Below, piece by piece: positions 18,142 through 26,195 of a stretch of 64,000 nt of DNA. Numbering within the stretch: position 1 is the stretch's first letter; the number at the start of each line of letters is the position of its first letter. The notes under the pieces are model-generated. The model ran no database searches. It was given only the letters and a program-made list of their open reading frames with translations, and was not told the DNA's origin. The position numbers and the translations under genes were made by a program. Origin of the DNA: Nocardioides carbamazepini (GTDB taxonomy: Bacteria; Actinomycetota; Actinomycetes; Propionibacteriales; Nocardioidaceae); the NCBI RefSeq assembly GCF_024614185.1, contig NZ_JAHTLF010000012.1, positions 124,001 through 188,000 on the forward strand, given 5' to 3'.

Positions 18142-19524
18142 GTGCCCACCAGGACTGCCACTGCCTCGTCGTACTCCATCACGATGCGCCTCCACACGAC
18201 CGTCGACCACGGCGTCGTGGGCGAGGTCGCCACCGCGATCGCCGGAGCCGGCGGGATGGTGACCGCGATCGACGTCGCGGACTCCAGCCCCCAGCGGCTC
18301 ACCGTCGACGTCACCTGCTCGGCGGCCGACGCCGAGCACGCCGCCGACCTCCAGACCGCAGTCGCGGCGGTCGCGGGCGTCGAGGTCCACAAGGTCTCCG
18401 ACCGCACCTTCCTCATCCACCTCGGCGGCAAGATCGAGGTCGCCTCCAAGGTCCCGCTGCGGACCCGCGACGACCTGTCGCTCGCCTACACCCCCGGCGT
18501 CGGTCGAGTGTCGATGGCGATCGCGGAGAACCCCGAGGACGTACGCCGCCTCACCATCAAGGGCAACGCCGTCGCGGTCGTCACCGACGGCTCCGCCGTC
18601 CTGGGCCTGGGCAACATCGGGCCGGGCGCGGCGCTGCCGGTCATGGAGGGCAAGGCCGCGCTCTTCAAGCGGTTCGGCGAGATCGACGCCTGGCCGATCT
18701 GCCTCGACACCCAGGACACCGACGAGATCGTGCGCGCCGTCGAGCTGATCGCACCTGGGTTCGGCGGCATCAACCTCGAGGACATCGCGGCACCGCGGTG
18801 CTTCGAGATCGAGGCCCGGCTGCGCGAGCGTCTCGACATCCCGGTCTTCCACGACGACCAGCACGGGACGGCGATCGTCGTGCTCGCCGCCCTCACCAAC
18901 GCGCTGCGCGTGGTGAAGAAGGAGGTCGGTACGGCGCGCATCGTCGTCTCCGGCGGCGGCGCGGCCGGCACCGCGATCGTGAAGCTGCTGCTCGCGGCCG
19001 GCGTGCGCGACGTCGTGGTCGTCGACCGCAACGGCGCACTCGTCGACGGGGCCCCGGACCTGTCCGCCGCGCACCGGGAGCTGGCCGCGCTCACCAACCG
19101 GGAACGGCGGACCGGCGGCCTGCAGCAGGTGCTCGAGGGCGCCGACGTGTTCATCGGCGTCAGCGCCCCCGGCATCCTCAGGCCGGAGTGGATCCCGACC
19201 ATGGCCGCCGACCCGGTCGTCTTCGCCCTCGCGAATCCCGACCCCGAGGTCGACCCGGCCGCCGCCGCGCGCTTCGCCGCCGTCGTCGCGTCGGGCCGCT
19301 CCGACTTCCCGAACCAGATCAACAACGTGCTCGCCTTCCCCGGGGTCTTCCGGGGCCTGCTCGACGCCCGCGCCTCCGAGGTGACGATGGAGATGATGCT
19401 CCGCGCCGCCGAGGCCATCGCGCACGTCGTACGCGACGACGAGCTGAACGCCAACTTCATCATGCCCTCCGTCTTCCACCCCGAGGTGCATCACGCGGTC
19501 GCCGCCGCGATCGCCGGACACTGA
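18142..19524 (+). CDS. NAD-dependent malic enzyme with N-terminal ACT domain
   Basis: 460 residues. An ACT domain (about 10-88, YSITMRLHTTVDHGVVGEVATAIAG) precedes the malic enzyme: AYTPGVGRV with the catalytic Tyr, LTIKGNAVAVVTDGSAVLGLGNIGP with the catalytic Lys, metal-binding FHDDQHGTAIVV, NAD-binding SGGGAAGTAIVKLLLAAG and NQINNVLAFPGVF. It converts malate to pyruvate and CO2. The ACT domain suggests allosteric control by an amino acid, unlike the plain bacterial MaeA; similar ACT fusions occur in other actinobacteria. Start at GTG 18142, six bases after GAGACT; the frame is open much further upstream but with no family similarity. Confidence 0.92.
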   Translation: MPTRTATASSYSITMRLHTTVDHGVVGEVATAIAGAGGMVTAIDVADSSPQRLTVDVTCSAADAEHAADLQTAVAAVAGVEVHKVSDRTFLIHLGGKIEVASKVPLRTRDDLSLAYTPGVGRVSMAIAENPEDVRRLTIKGNAVAVVTDGSAVLGLGNIGPGAALPVMEGKAALFKRFGEIDAWPICLDTQDTDEIVRAVELIAPGFGGINLEDIAAPRCFEIEARLRERLDIPVFHDDQHGTAIVVLAALTNALRVVKKEVGTARIVVSGGGAAGTAIVKLLLAAGVRDVVVVDRNGALVDGAPDLSAAHRELAALTNRERRTGGLQQVLEGADVFIGVSAPGILRPEWIPTMAADPVVFALANPDPEVDPAAAARFAAVVASGRSDFPNQINNVLAFPGVFRGLLDARASEVTMEMMLRAAEAIAHVVRDDELNANFIMPSVFHPEVHHAVAAAIAGH

Positions 19525-19543
19525 GCGATACCCTCGGCCCCAG

Positions 19544-19616
19544 GCCCCCGTGGCGCAATGGATAGCGCAGCGGATTTCTACTCCGATGGTTGCGGGTTCG
19601 ACTCCTGCCGGGGGCG
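19544..19616 (+). tRNA. tRNA-Arg (anticodon TCT)
   Basis: Acceptor GCCCCCG pairs with CGGGGGC (19609-19615). D arm GCGC/GCGC, anticodon loop TTTCTAC giving TCT, and T arm GCGGG-TTCGACT-CCTGC complete the cloverleaf; 73 bases with discriminator G. The sequence continues CCCA, so CCA is not cleanly encoded. TACCCT at 19529-19534 is a promoter candidate just after the malic-enzyme stop. The 3' half (19578-19616) is transcribed antisense as the last codons of leuA. It reads AGA, one of the rarest codons in such a genome. Confidence 0.95.
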
Positions 19617-21155
19617 CCCATCGTCCGACCGGCTCGCCGCCCAGGCGGTCGAGCCGTCGTCGGAGCGGTACTCGACGAGGGTGAGCGGCTCGGTGTCGGC
19701 ACCGGCCCCCACCCCCGTCCGGTACGACGCCAGCACGGTCCCTCTCGAGGCCGCGTCCTGCGCGGCGCCCGTCAGGTACGTCCTCTCGAACAGCGCCCAC
19801 AGCTGCGCCGCGGTGACCTCGCCACCGGTCGCGTCGGTGTGCACCTGGACCCGGCGGCTGAAGTCGATCTGCAGCCGCCGCGGCAGCTCGACCCCGAACA
19901 CCGTCTCGAGCAGGTGGGCGATGCCGCCCTTGCCGGACTGGGAGTTGACCCGGATCACCTCGTCGTAGCTGCGGCCGAGGTCGGCGGGGTCGACCGGCAG
20001 GTAGGGCACCCGCCACTCGATCTCGCCCTCCGGCTTGCCGAGCTCCGCGGCGCGGGTGCGGTGCTCGGCGAGGCCCTTGCGGATGGCGTCCTGGTGGGTG
20101 CCGCTGAACGCGGTGTGGACCAGGTCGCCGACGTAGGGATGACGCGGGTGGATCTCGATCCGGTTGCAGTGCTCGACGGTGCGGCGGATCTCGTCGATGT
20201 CGGAGAAGTCGACCATCGGGTCGATGCCCTGGGCGTGCAGGTTGAGCGCGAGGGTGGCGATGTCGACGTTGCCGGTGCGCTCGCCGTTGCCGAACACGCA
20301 GCCCTCGACCCGCTGCGCGCCGGCGAGCACGGCGAGCTCGGCGCAGGCGATGCCGGTGCCACGGTCGTTGTGCGGGTGGACGGAGAGGATCACGGAGTCG
20401 CGGCGGGCCAGCGACGTGTGCATGTGCTCGATCTGGTCGGCGTACACATTGGGCGTGGCGACCTCGACCGTGGCGGGGAGGTTGAGGATCACCGGCCGCT
20501 CGGGGGTGGCGTCCCACAGGGCCGGGGCCGTCACCGCGTCGCAGATGTCGAGGACGTAGTCGGGCTCGGTGAGGTTGAAGACCTCGGGCGAGAACTCGAA
20601 CCGCACGTCGGGCAGGTCCGCGGACAGCTCGAGGACGTCACGGGCTCCCTCCAGCACCAGCGTCCTCAGGGCGTCGCGCGAGTGCCCGAGCACGACGTCG
20701 CGCCAGGTCGGTGCGGTCGCCGTGTAGAGGTGGATCACGACCGGGTTGCGCAGCCCGCGCACGGAGTCCACCGTCCGCTCGATCAGGTCGCGGCGCGCCG
20801 GCGTGAACACCACGATCGTCACGTCGGGCGGCGCCAGGTCGGACGACGCGAGCAGCCGGACGAAGTCGAAGTCGGTCTGCGAGGCGGACGGGTAGCCGAC
20901 CTCGATCTCCTTGTAGCCCATCGCGACGAGCAGCTCGAAGAACCGACGCTTGCGCTCCGGATCCATCGGCTCGGCGAGGGCCTGGTTGCCGTCGCGCAGG
21001 TCGACGGGCACCCACAGCGGTGCGGCCGTGAGCCGGCGTGCCGGCCACGCGCGCTCGGTGAGGGGGACGTCGACGCGGTCGAAGACGTCGCGGTAGCGAT
21101 GGGACGGCATCCCGGAGGGACGCTGGCGGTTCCAGGTGGTGGTCATGCTGGTCAT
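19578..21155 (-). CDS. leuA: 2-isopropylmalate synthase lacking the leucine-regulatory domain
   Basis: 525 residues from ATG 21155, set by AAGGAA eight bases upstream. The TIM-barrel catalytic domain is complete: [15 protein letters not shown] with R and D of the active site, [15 protein letters not shown] with the metal-binding HxH and [14 protein letters not shown]; the linker [14 protein letters not shown] follows. It condenses acetyl-CoA with 2-ketoisovalerate in leucine synthesis. After [10 protein letters not shown] only about 55 residues remain, whereas family members of this type carry a regulatory domain of about 150 residues that binds leucine. The last 12 codons and the TAG are the antisense strand of tRNA-Arg. 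This may be a feedback-resistant enzyme. Expression is likely controlled by a leader peptide. Confidence 0.9.
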   Translation of the reverse strand: MTSMTTTWNRQRPSGMPSHRYRDVFDRVDVPLTERAWPARRLTAAPLWVPVDLRDGNQALAEPMDPERKRRFFELLVAMGYKEIEVGYPSASQTDFDFVRLLASSDLAPPDVTIVVFTPARRDLIERTVDSVRGLRNPVVIHLYTATAPTWRDVVLGHSRDALRTLVLEGARDVLELSADLPDVRFEFSPEVFNLTEPDYVLDICDAVTAPALWDATPERPVILNLPATVEVATPNVYADQIEHMHTSLARRDSVILSVHPHNDRGTGIACAELAVLAGAQRVEGCVFGNGERTGNVDIATLALNLHAQGIDPMVDFSDIDEIRRTVEHCNRIEIHPRHPYVGDLVHTAFSGTHQDAIRKGLAEHRTRAAELGKPEGEIEWRVPYLPVDPADLGRSYDEVIRVNSQSGKGGIAHLLETVFGVELPRRLQIDFSRRVQVHTDATGGEVTAAQLWALFERTYLTGAAQDAASRGTVLASYRTGVGAGADTEPLTLVEYRSDDGSTAWAASRSDDGRPRQESNPQPSE

Positions 21156-21197
21156 GCGGGTGTTCCTTGCCGATCGTGGAGGTGGCCGGCGCACGCA

Positions 21198-21269
21198 TCA
21201 CTCCACGACGGGGAGCCAGCCGCACCAGGCCCCGCCGCGGCAGGGAAGGAGGAGGCCGGTGATCCGCAT
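21198..21269 (-). CDS. Leader peptide upstream of leuA (23 residues, three consecutive Leu)
   Basis: An ATG at 21269 opens a 23-codon frame ending in TGA at 21198. It starts MRITGLLLPCRGG and ends WLPVVE; Leu codons 6-8 (CTC CTC CTT) and another at 19 make 17% leucine. TAGAGT lies exactly seven bases before the ATG, so translation would start at the 5' end of the transcript. It precedes leuA by 42 bases. Leader-peptide attenuation upstream of leuA has been predicted in actinobacteria. Two Cys and two Trp codons also occur, so stalling on other residues is possible. Too short to be found by ordinary gene calling. Confidence 0.65.
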   Translation of the reverse strand: MRITGLLLPCRGGAWCGWLPVVE

Positions 21270-21271
21270 GG

Positions 21272-21306
21272 CCTAGACTCTAGCCACTCCTCAGACAAGT
21301 AGACAA
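21272..21306 (-). promoter_or_regulatory. leuA leader promoter, with palindrome CTAGACTCTAG
   Basis: On the minus strand, -35 TTGTCT (21301-21306) and -10 TAGAGT (21277-21282) are separated by 18 bases, and the start codon follows seven bases later. The -10 lies in an 11-bp palindrome CTAGACTCTAG (21272-21282) whose plus strand reads TAGACT, also a -10 sequence facing the ABC gene, so the region may fire both ways. Confidence 0.6.
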
Positions 21307-21317
21307 GCGCAGACAAG
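21293..21317 (+). repeat. Three AGACAAG direct repeats in the leuA/ABC intergenic region
   Basis: AGACAAG occurs at 21293-21299, 21301-21307 and 21311-21317 (steps of eight and ten bases). The middle copy coincides with the leuA -35. They may form a regulator-binding array or be a chance micro-repeat. Confidence 0.4.
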
Positions 21318-21333
21318 CAAGGAACCGCCTGAC

Positions 21334-22140
21334 ATGAGCCCGACCGTCCTCGACCTGCACGACGTCGTCTTCCGCCGCGGAGGCAACGAGATCCTCCACG
21401 GCGTGGATCTCACGGTGCGGGCCGGCGAGCACTGGGCGCTGCTCGGCCCCAACGGCGCCGGGAAGAGCACGCTGCTCGGGTTCTGCAGCGCCCAGGTCCA
21501 CCCGACCTCCGGCACGGTCGACGTCCTCGGCAAGCGGCTGGGCCGGGTCGAGCTGCAGGAGCTGCGCCGCCACATCGGCCATGTCAACCCGCGCCACCCG
21601 CTCCAGTCCGGACTGAGCGTCCACCAGGTGGTACTCACGGGGATCACCGGCACCATCGAGCTGCCGATGCGCTGGTCCGCCACCGAGGAGCAGATGCGGA
21701 CCGCCGACGAGCTGATCGCCGAGGTCGGCCTCACCCATCGGCGCGACGCCCGCTGGCCCAACCTCTCCCAGGGCGAGCGCGGCCGGACGCTGATCGCGCG
21801 GGCCCTCATCGCCCAGCCCGAGCTGCTGCTCCTCGACGAGCCGACGACCGGCCTCGACGTCGCCGCCCGCGAGCAGCTGCTCTCGGTGCTCGACCGGCTG
21901 GCCCACACGGCGCCGGAGGTCGCGTCGGTGCTGGTCACCCACCACCTCGAGGAGCTGCCGACGAGCACGTCCCACGCGCTGCTGCTCGCGCACGGTCGGG
22001 TCGTCATCGCCGGCCCGGTCGCCGAGGCGGTCACGACCGAGACCATCACCCGCACCTTCGAGCACCCGATCGAGGTCGACCACGACGCCGGCCGCTGGCG
22101 CGCCCGCGCACTGCCCCCGGCCCGGCTGCACAGCGCCTGA
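21334..22140 (+). CDS. ABC transporter ATP-binding protein (stand-alone)
   Basis: 268-residue ATPase. Walker A GPNGAGKST (about 38-46), Q-loop region VNPRHPLQSG, signature NLSQGERGRTLIARAL, Walker B ELLLLDEPTTGLD and switch His in LVTHHLEELP. The order and the short C-terminal tail resemble ModF/iron-type import ATPases. No permease or binding protein stands next to it, so it either serves a distant transporter or acts alone. Ribosome site AAGGAA ten bases upstream of ATG 21334. It is divergent from leuA; whether this implies an amino-acid-related role is unknown. Confidence 0.85.
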   Translation: MSPTVLDLHDVVFRRGGNEILHGVDLTVRAGEHWALLGPNGAGKSTLLGFCSAQVHPTSGTVDVLGKRLGRVELQELRRHIGHVNPRHPLQSGLSVHQVVLTGITGTIELPMRWSATEEQMRTADELIAEVGLTHRRDARWPNLSQGERGRTLIARALIAQPELLLLDEPTTGLDVAAREQLLSVLDRLAHTAPEVASVLVTHHLEELPTSTSHALLLAHGRVVIAGPVAEAVTTETITRTFEHPIEVDHDAGRWRARALPPARLHSA

Positions 22141-22158
22141 CCGGGGTACCACGGGGCC

Positions 22159-22815
22159 ATGGCCAACCCCGTGATCACCACCGCAGCCGACCTCGCCGGA
22201 CGCGCCCTGGCGACGGTCACCCGTGGCGTCGCCGCGGTCCGACACCCCGACAAGCCCCTCCACCCCGACGGCGAGATGTACGCCGGCCGGTTGGCCCGCC
22301 CCGGATCGGGCCGGCCGATCGGCGTGCCGTGGATCGACCAGGGCGGGGAGGACGAGGTGATCGTCCGGATCTCCCGTGCCCTCGGCCTGCCCGGACCCGT
22401 CCCCGACGTGCACGGCCTGGCGCTGCGCCTGCGCAAGGGCCAGACCCGGTACGCCGACCTGCTGCTCGCGAGCACCGGCTGGGACCCGATCACCCGGCAC
22501 CTGCTGATGCCGGCGTGGAACGCGCACTGGCCGCTGACGACCCTGCTCCCCTACCGCAGCCCCATCGGCCCCCTGGTCATCGGCGCCCGGCCCGTCGACG
22601 TCCGGGGCTACGAGCTGTGCTGGGCCGCCGTGGGCCGCGAGTGGCACCCGCTCGGCGACCTCACCTTGGAGATGCCGCTGCCGGAGGAGACCGAGGTGTC
22701 GTTCGACCCGGTGGTCAACCCGCTGCCGGGGCTGGCGCAGTACGCCTGGGTCGAACGGCTGCGCGAGCAGTCCTACGCCGCAGCCCGCCGACTGCGGCGC
22801 GCCTCCCACGCCTGA
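22159..22815 (+). CDS. Catalase-fold-like protein of unknown function
   Basis: 218 residues, soluble. LHPDGEMYAGRLARPGSG (35-52) followed by EVIVRISRALGLPGPVPDVHGLALRLRKG resembles the barrel strand and the RDxRGFALKF stretch of the catalase superfamily, but the distal haem His and proximal Tyr motifs are not visible. It is therefore probably a degenerate, non-haem or lipid-binding relative; this is weak fold-level similarity by eye. It follows the ABC ATPase by 18 bases and may be co-transcribed. TACCAC is six bases before ATG. Related actinobacterial proteins are sometimes labelled phosphodiesterase without clear support. Confidence 0.55.
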   Translation: MANPVITTAADLAGRALATVTRGVAAVRHPDKPLHPDGEMYAGRLARPGSGRPIGVPWIDQGGEDEVIVRISRALGLPGPVPDVHGLALRLRKGQTRYADLLLASTGWDPITRHLLMPAWNAHWPLTTLLPYRSPIGPLVIGARPVDVRGYELCWAAVGREWHPLGDLTLEMPLPEETEVSFDPVVNPLPGLAQYAWVERLREQSYAAARRLRRASHA

Positions 22816-22840
22816 CCCGGCGCACGCCGTACAACGGTGA

Positions 22841-22874
22841 CAGCCCCGCGGGAGGTATGAGCCCCGTGGGGCTG
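22841..22874. terminator. Bidirectional terminator hairpin
   Basis: CAGCCCCGCGGG (22841-22852) pairs with CCCGTGGGGCTG (22863-22874), a 12-bp stem with one G-U pair and a ten-base loop. It lies between convergent genes (stop 22815 plus, stop 22895 minus) and is followed by ACGCTTTCCC. Confidence 0.7.
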
Positions 22875-22894
22875 ACGCTTTCCCAACGGCCCTT

Positions 22895-23914
22895 CTAGCG
22901 GGCGTACGCCGCGATCTCGGCCCGCAGCCGGGCCCTGACGTCGTCCGGGGCGAACGACGCGTCCACGCCGGCGCGGGCCAGGTCGGCCAGTCCGGCCTCG
23001 TCGAGGCCGAGCAGCTCGGCTGCGATCTCGTACTCCCGGTTGAGCGTGGTCCCGAACATCGGCGGGTCGTCGGAGTTGATCGTCACCACGACCCCCGCGT
23101 CCACGAAGATCGGCAGCGGGTGCTCGGCGAGCGAGGCGACCGCGCGGGTGGCGACATTGGACGACGGGCAGACCTCGAGCGGGATCCGGCGCTCGGCGAG
23201 GTGGGCGAGCAGGGCCGGGTCCTGCGCGGCCGACGTGCCGTGCCCGATCCGCTCGGCGCCGAGCTCACGCAGCGAGGTCCAGATCGTCTCGGGCCCGGTC
23301 GTCTCGCCGGCGTGCGGCACCGAGCGCAGCCCGGCCGCACGGGCTGCCGCGAAGTGCGGGGCGAACTGCTCGCGCGGCACCCCGATCTCCGGGCCGCCGA
23401 GGCCGAACGCCACCAGCCCCTCGGGGGCGTGGTCGAGCGCGAACCCGAGGGTGGCGTCGGCCGCCGGGACACCAGACTCCCCCGGGATGTCGTAGATCCA
23501 GCGCAGCACCAGGCCGAAGTCGCGCTCGGCGGCGACCCGGGCGTCCTCGATCGCCTCGGTGTACGCCTCGATCGGCATGCCACGGGCGGGGTCGTCGGGC
23601 AGCACCGAGGTGTACGGCGTGCAGGTGAGCTCGGCGTACCGGACGGACTGGCCCTCGTGCAGCTCGCGGGCGACCTCGTAGGTGAGGTACCGGACGTCCT
23701 CGGGCGTGCGGACCAGGTCGACGACGGTGAGGTAGACCTCGATGAAGTGGGCGAAGTCGCGGAAGGCGAAGAAGTCCCGCAGCAGGTCCGGGTCGGACGG
23801 GACCGTGCCCGGGTGGCGCTCGGCCAGCTCGGACACGATCCGCGGCGACGCGGAGCCGACGTGGTGGACGTGGAGCTCGGCCTTCGGCAGGCCCGCCACG
23901 AAGTTGCTCAGCAC
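22895..23914 (-). CDS. add: Adenosine deaminase family protein
   Basis: 339-residue TIM-barrel metal hydrolase that deaminates adenosine or a related nucleoside. Metal and catalytic motifs in order: PKAELHVHHVGS (HxH at 15-17), HAGETTGPETIW (His and catalytic Glu), RIGHGTSA (catalytic His), CPSSNVAT, and INSDDPPMF (Asp metal ligand). In classic enzymes the first motif reads HLHLDGS; the HVHHVGS variant defines a distinct actinobacterial subgroup, so the true substrate could be another amino-purine. GTG start at 23914. Not in an obvious operon: 31 bases separate it from the end of the upstream DsbA-like gene on the same strand. Confidence 0.85.
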   Translation of the reverse strand: MLSNFVAGLPKAELHVHHVGSASPRIVSELAERHPGTVPSDPDLLRDFFAFRDFAHFIEVYLTVVDLVRTPEDVRYLTYEVARELHEGQSVRYAELTCTPYTSVLPDDPARGMPIEAYTEAIEDARVAAERDFGLVLRWIYDIPGESGVPAADATLGFALDHAPEGLVAFGLGGPEIGVPREQFAPHFAAARAAGLRSVPHAGETTGPETIWTSLRELGAERIGHGTSAAQDPALLAHLAERRIPLEVCPSSNVATRAVASLAEHPLPIFVDAGVVVTINSDDPPMFGTTLNREYEIAAELLGLDEAGLADLARAGVDASFAPDDVRARLRAEIAAYAR

Positions 23915-23945
23915 GGGGCGATCCTGCCAGTCGGCCGCACCCCGG

Positions 23946-24680
23946 TCACTCGAGTTCCGCGACCAGGTTCTCGGCGAGGTCCTGGATCGTGCGTCCGTCC
24001 TGGTAGACCTCGCCGTCGAGCAGGACCGTGGGCGTCCCCTGGATGCCGGCCTTGTCGGCCTCGGCAGTCGCCTTGGTCACCCAGTCCTTGTGGGAGACGC
24101 CCTCGATGCCCTCACGGACGTCGGCCTCGGTCGCGCCCGCCTCGACGGCCAGGTCGACCAGGTCGTCGTCGGTCACCGAGTCCGGCTCCTCCTCGGAGGG
24201 CTGGTTCTCGTAGAGCAGGTCGTGGAACTTCTTCGCGACCTCGGGGCCGGACTTCTCCAGCACCAGGGCGAAGGCGCTCGCCGCGCGGATCGGGTAGTCG
24301 CCGAAGCTCTGGCTGAGCAGGTCGAACGGGCGGTACTCGACGAACACCTTGCCGTCGGCCGCGAGCCGCTCGAAGTCGGCGCGCGTCGCGGTCTCGAGCT
24401 GCCCACAGAAGGGACACAGGAAGTCCTCGTAGACGATGACCGAGTGCGGTGCGTCCGCGTCGCCGATGGTCACGCCGTAGTCGCTGGACCCGGCACCCAC
24501 CGCCTTGACCTCCTCCTTGTTGAGGACGCTGACGAGGATCGAACCGCCCACGATGAGCACCATGACGCCGAGCACGGCCCCGATGGTGATGATCCGGCGC
24601 CGGCTCTCGCGCTGGGCCTGCGCGGCCCGCTCCGCGGCGGCCTTCTCCGCCCGGACCTTGGCCTTCGAGTTCGACGACAT
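23946..24680 (-). CDS. Membrane-anchored DsbA-family thiol oxidoreductase
   Basis: 244 residues: a charged cytosolic N-terminus (KVRAEKAAAERAAQAQRESRRR), one transmembrane anchor (about 30-53) and an exported thioredoxin-fold domain. The active site is CPFC (89-92) in YEDFLCPFCGQLE, and the cis-proline loop is GIQGTPTVLL. Such proteins introduce or shuffle disulfides in exported proteins. The start codon overlaps the stop of the MauE-like gene (TGATG), a tight pair in which MauE probably hands on electrons or assists folding. Confidence 0.9.
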   Translation of the reverse strand: MSSNSKAKVRAEKAAAERAAQAQRESRRRIITIGAVLGVMVLIVGGSILVSVLNKEEVKAVGAGSSDYGVTIGDADAPHSVIVYEDFLCPFCGQLETATRADFERLAADGKVFVEYRPFDLLSQSFGDYPIRAASAFALVLEKSGPEVAKKFHDLLYENQPSEEEPDSVTDDDLVDLAVEAGATEADVREGIEGVSHKDWVTKATAEADKAGIQGTPTVLLDGEVYQDGRTIQDLAENLVAELE

Positions 24681-25183
24681 CAGTGCACGGCTCCTTCGGT
24701 GACGGTGGCCCGCTCATCGGGCCCCGGGTTGAACAGTAGGGAATCGAGGGACAGTCGGGTCCGTCGTACGAACGCGACGAGGAGGGAGGCGGCGAGGAGC
24801 GCCACGTCACGGGCGATCTCCCAGGGGTACGCCGACGCGGCGCCGGCCTTCGCCCCGCCACCACCGAAGCAGCCGCAGTCGATCTCGATGCCACGCGCCC
24901 ACACCGACGCGATGCCGACGATGAACGCCGCGAACAGCACGGCGGACACGATCGCCGCGCCCCGCGCGAACACGCCCAGTACCAGCGCCAGGCCGACGAC
25001 CAGCTCGACCGAGGGCAGCGCGATGCCCACGACCTCGGCCACCGAGGACGGCAGCAGCTGGTAGGCCCGCACGGCCGCGATGCTCGCGTCCGGCTCGGTG
25101 ATCTTCAGCGCACCGGCGACGATCCACACGCCACCGGTCACCAGCCGGGCGGCCAGACCCACCCAGGCCAGTGTCCCTCTCAT
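24680..25183 (-). CDS. MauE/DoxX-like membrane redox protein
   Basis: 167 residues with four transmembrane helices (about 7-25, 47-70, 75-95, 120-140). A CGCF pair (Cys103, Cys105) in [11 protein letters not shown] lies after the third helix, typical of MauE-like DoxX proteins that work with thioredoxin-like partners on disulfide formation, as in methylamine dehydrogenase maturation. Start ATG 25183; a longer frame upstream is open but unlike the family. Translationally coupled to the DsbA-like gene. Confidence 0.85.
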   Translation of the reverse strand: MRGTLAWVGLAARLVTGGVWIVAGALKITEPDASIAAVRAYQLLPSSVAEVVGIALPSVELVVGLALVLGVFARGAAIVSAVLFAAFIVGIASVWARGIEIDCGCFGGGGAKAGAASAYPWEIARDVALLAASLLVAFVRRTRLSLDSLLFNPGPDERATVTEGAVH

Positions 25184-25277
25184 GGCGGCGAGGCTAACCG
25201 GCCCCGCTGAGCGGCTCCTGAGAACCCGGCGCCCAGAACCCGACAGTGCGACGGCGTACGGCGTAGGGTGCAGGCTC

Positions 25278-25895
25278 GTGAACGAACGACTGGTCTGGAT
25301 CGACTGTGAGATGACCGGCCTCGACCTCGGAGCGGACGCGCTCATCGAGGTCGCGGCGCTGGTGACGGACTTCGACCTCAACGTGCTCGGCGACGGCGTC
25401 GACGTCATCATCAAGCCGCCCGCGGAGGCGCTGGACCAGATGATCGAGTTCGTCCGCACCATGCACGAGTCCTCGGGCCTGCTCGCCGAGCTCGAGCAGG
25501 GCGTGACGCTGCAGGAGGCCGAGGAGCAGGTGATGGACTACCTGCGCCAGCACTGCCCGCCCGACAGCCGGCCGCCGCTCGCCGGCAACTCGGTGGCGAC
25601 CGACCGCGGCTTCGTGGCCCGAGACATGGCGGTGCTGGACGCCTTCCTGCACTACCGGATCGTCGACGTCTCCTCGATCAAGGAGCTGTCGAGGCGCTGG
25701 TTCCCGCGCGCGTACTTCAACGCCCCCACCAAGCGCGGCAACCACCGCGCCCTGGCCGACATCCAGGAGAGCATCGAGGAGCTGCGTTACTACCGCGACA
25801 CGGTCTTCGTGCCGCTCCCCGGCCCGGACTCCGACGCCGCCAAGGAGGCCGCGGCGCGCCACGGTGGCTCGATCACCGGCCTCGGCACCGCCTGA
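25278..25895 (+). CDS. orn: Oligoribonuclease
   Basis: 205-residue DEDDh exonuclease that degrades two- to five-base RNAs and pGpG, finishing mRNA and c-di-GMP turnover. Exo [11 protein letters not shown] (Asp9, Glu11), Exo [19 protein letters not shown] and Exo [25 protein letters not shown] with the catalytic His and Asp are intact. The C-terminus is about 20 residues longer than the E. coli protein. GTG start at 25278; TAGGGT (25264-25269) ends eight bases upstream, so probably leaderless. Followed by tRNA-His, an arrangement common in actinobacteria. Confidence 0.96.
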   Translation: MNERLVWIDCEMTGLDLGADALIEVAALVTDFDLNVLGDGVDVIIKPPAEALDQMIEFVRTMHESSGLLAELEQGVTLQEAEEQVMDYLRQHCPPDSRPPLAGNSVATDRGFVARDMAVLDAFLHYRIVDVSSIKELSRRWFPRAYFNAPTKRGNHRALADIQESIEELRYYRDTVFVPLPGPDSDAAKEAAARHGGSITGLGTA

Positions 25896-25962
25896 TCGCC
25901 TACCGATTCCTCGTTCGGGACCGATTGCCTCTACACTCGTCCCCGGCTCTTCGAGAGCCATG

Positions 25963-26038
25963 GTGGGTATAGCTCAGCTGGTAGAGCGCCGCGTTGTGGT
26001 CGCGGATGTCGCGGGTTCAAGTCCCGTTACTCACCCCA
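25963..26038 (+). tRNA. tRNA-His (anticodon GTG)
   Basis: Acceptor GTGGGTA (25963-25969) pairs with TACTCAC (26028-26034); discriminator C and encoded CCA (26036-26038). G at 25962 provides the G-1 typical of tRNA-His. Anticodon loop TTGTGGT gives GTG. TACACT at 25932-25937 is a promoter candidate. Confidence 0.97.
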
Positions 26039-26044
26039 GATGGC

Positions 26045-26093
26045 GAGGCCCAGTCCCTCGGTCGGAGGATCACTCCGGTCCGGGCTGGGCCTC
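26045..26093 (+). terminator. Hairpin terminator after tRNA-His
   Basis: GAGGCCCAG (26045-26053) pairs with CTGGGCCTC (26085-26093), a perfect nine-base stem with a 31-base loop that contains a smaller hairpin (ATCACTCCGGT region). It starts seven bases after the tRNA and is followed by TCCGTTCT. Confidence 0.6.
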
Positions 26094-26195
26094 TCCGTTC
26101 TACGGTCTCGGACGACTACTGGTCGCCCACGACCGCAAGCAACCGGGTCCACCGCGAACAGTCTCGACTCGGCCGAGCACGCCCTCCTCGTTCCG

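Noticed and set aside
19578..19616. The leuA tail [11 protein letters not shown] as a false protein end
   Set aside because: This peptide is a familiar artefact of translating tRNAs in reverse, but here the frame runs continuously from a complete LeuA with no earlier stop, so the extension is real in sequence.
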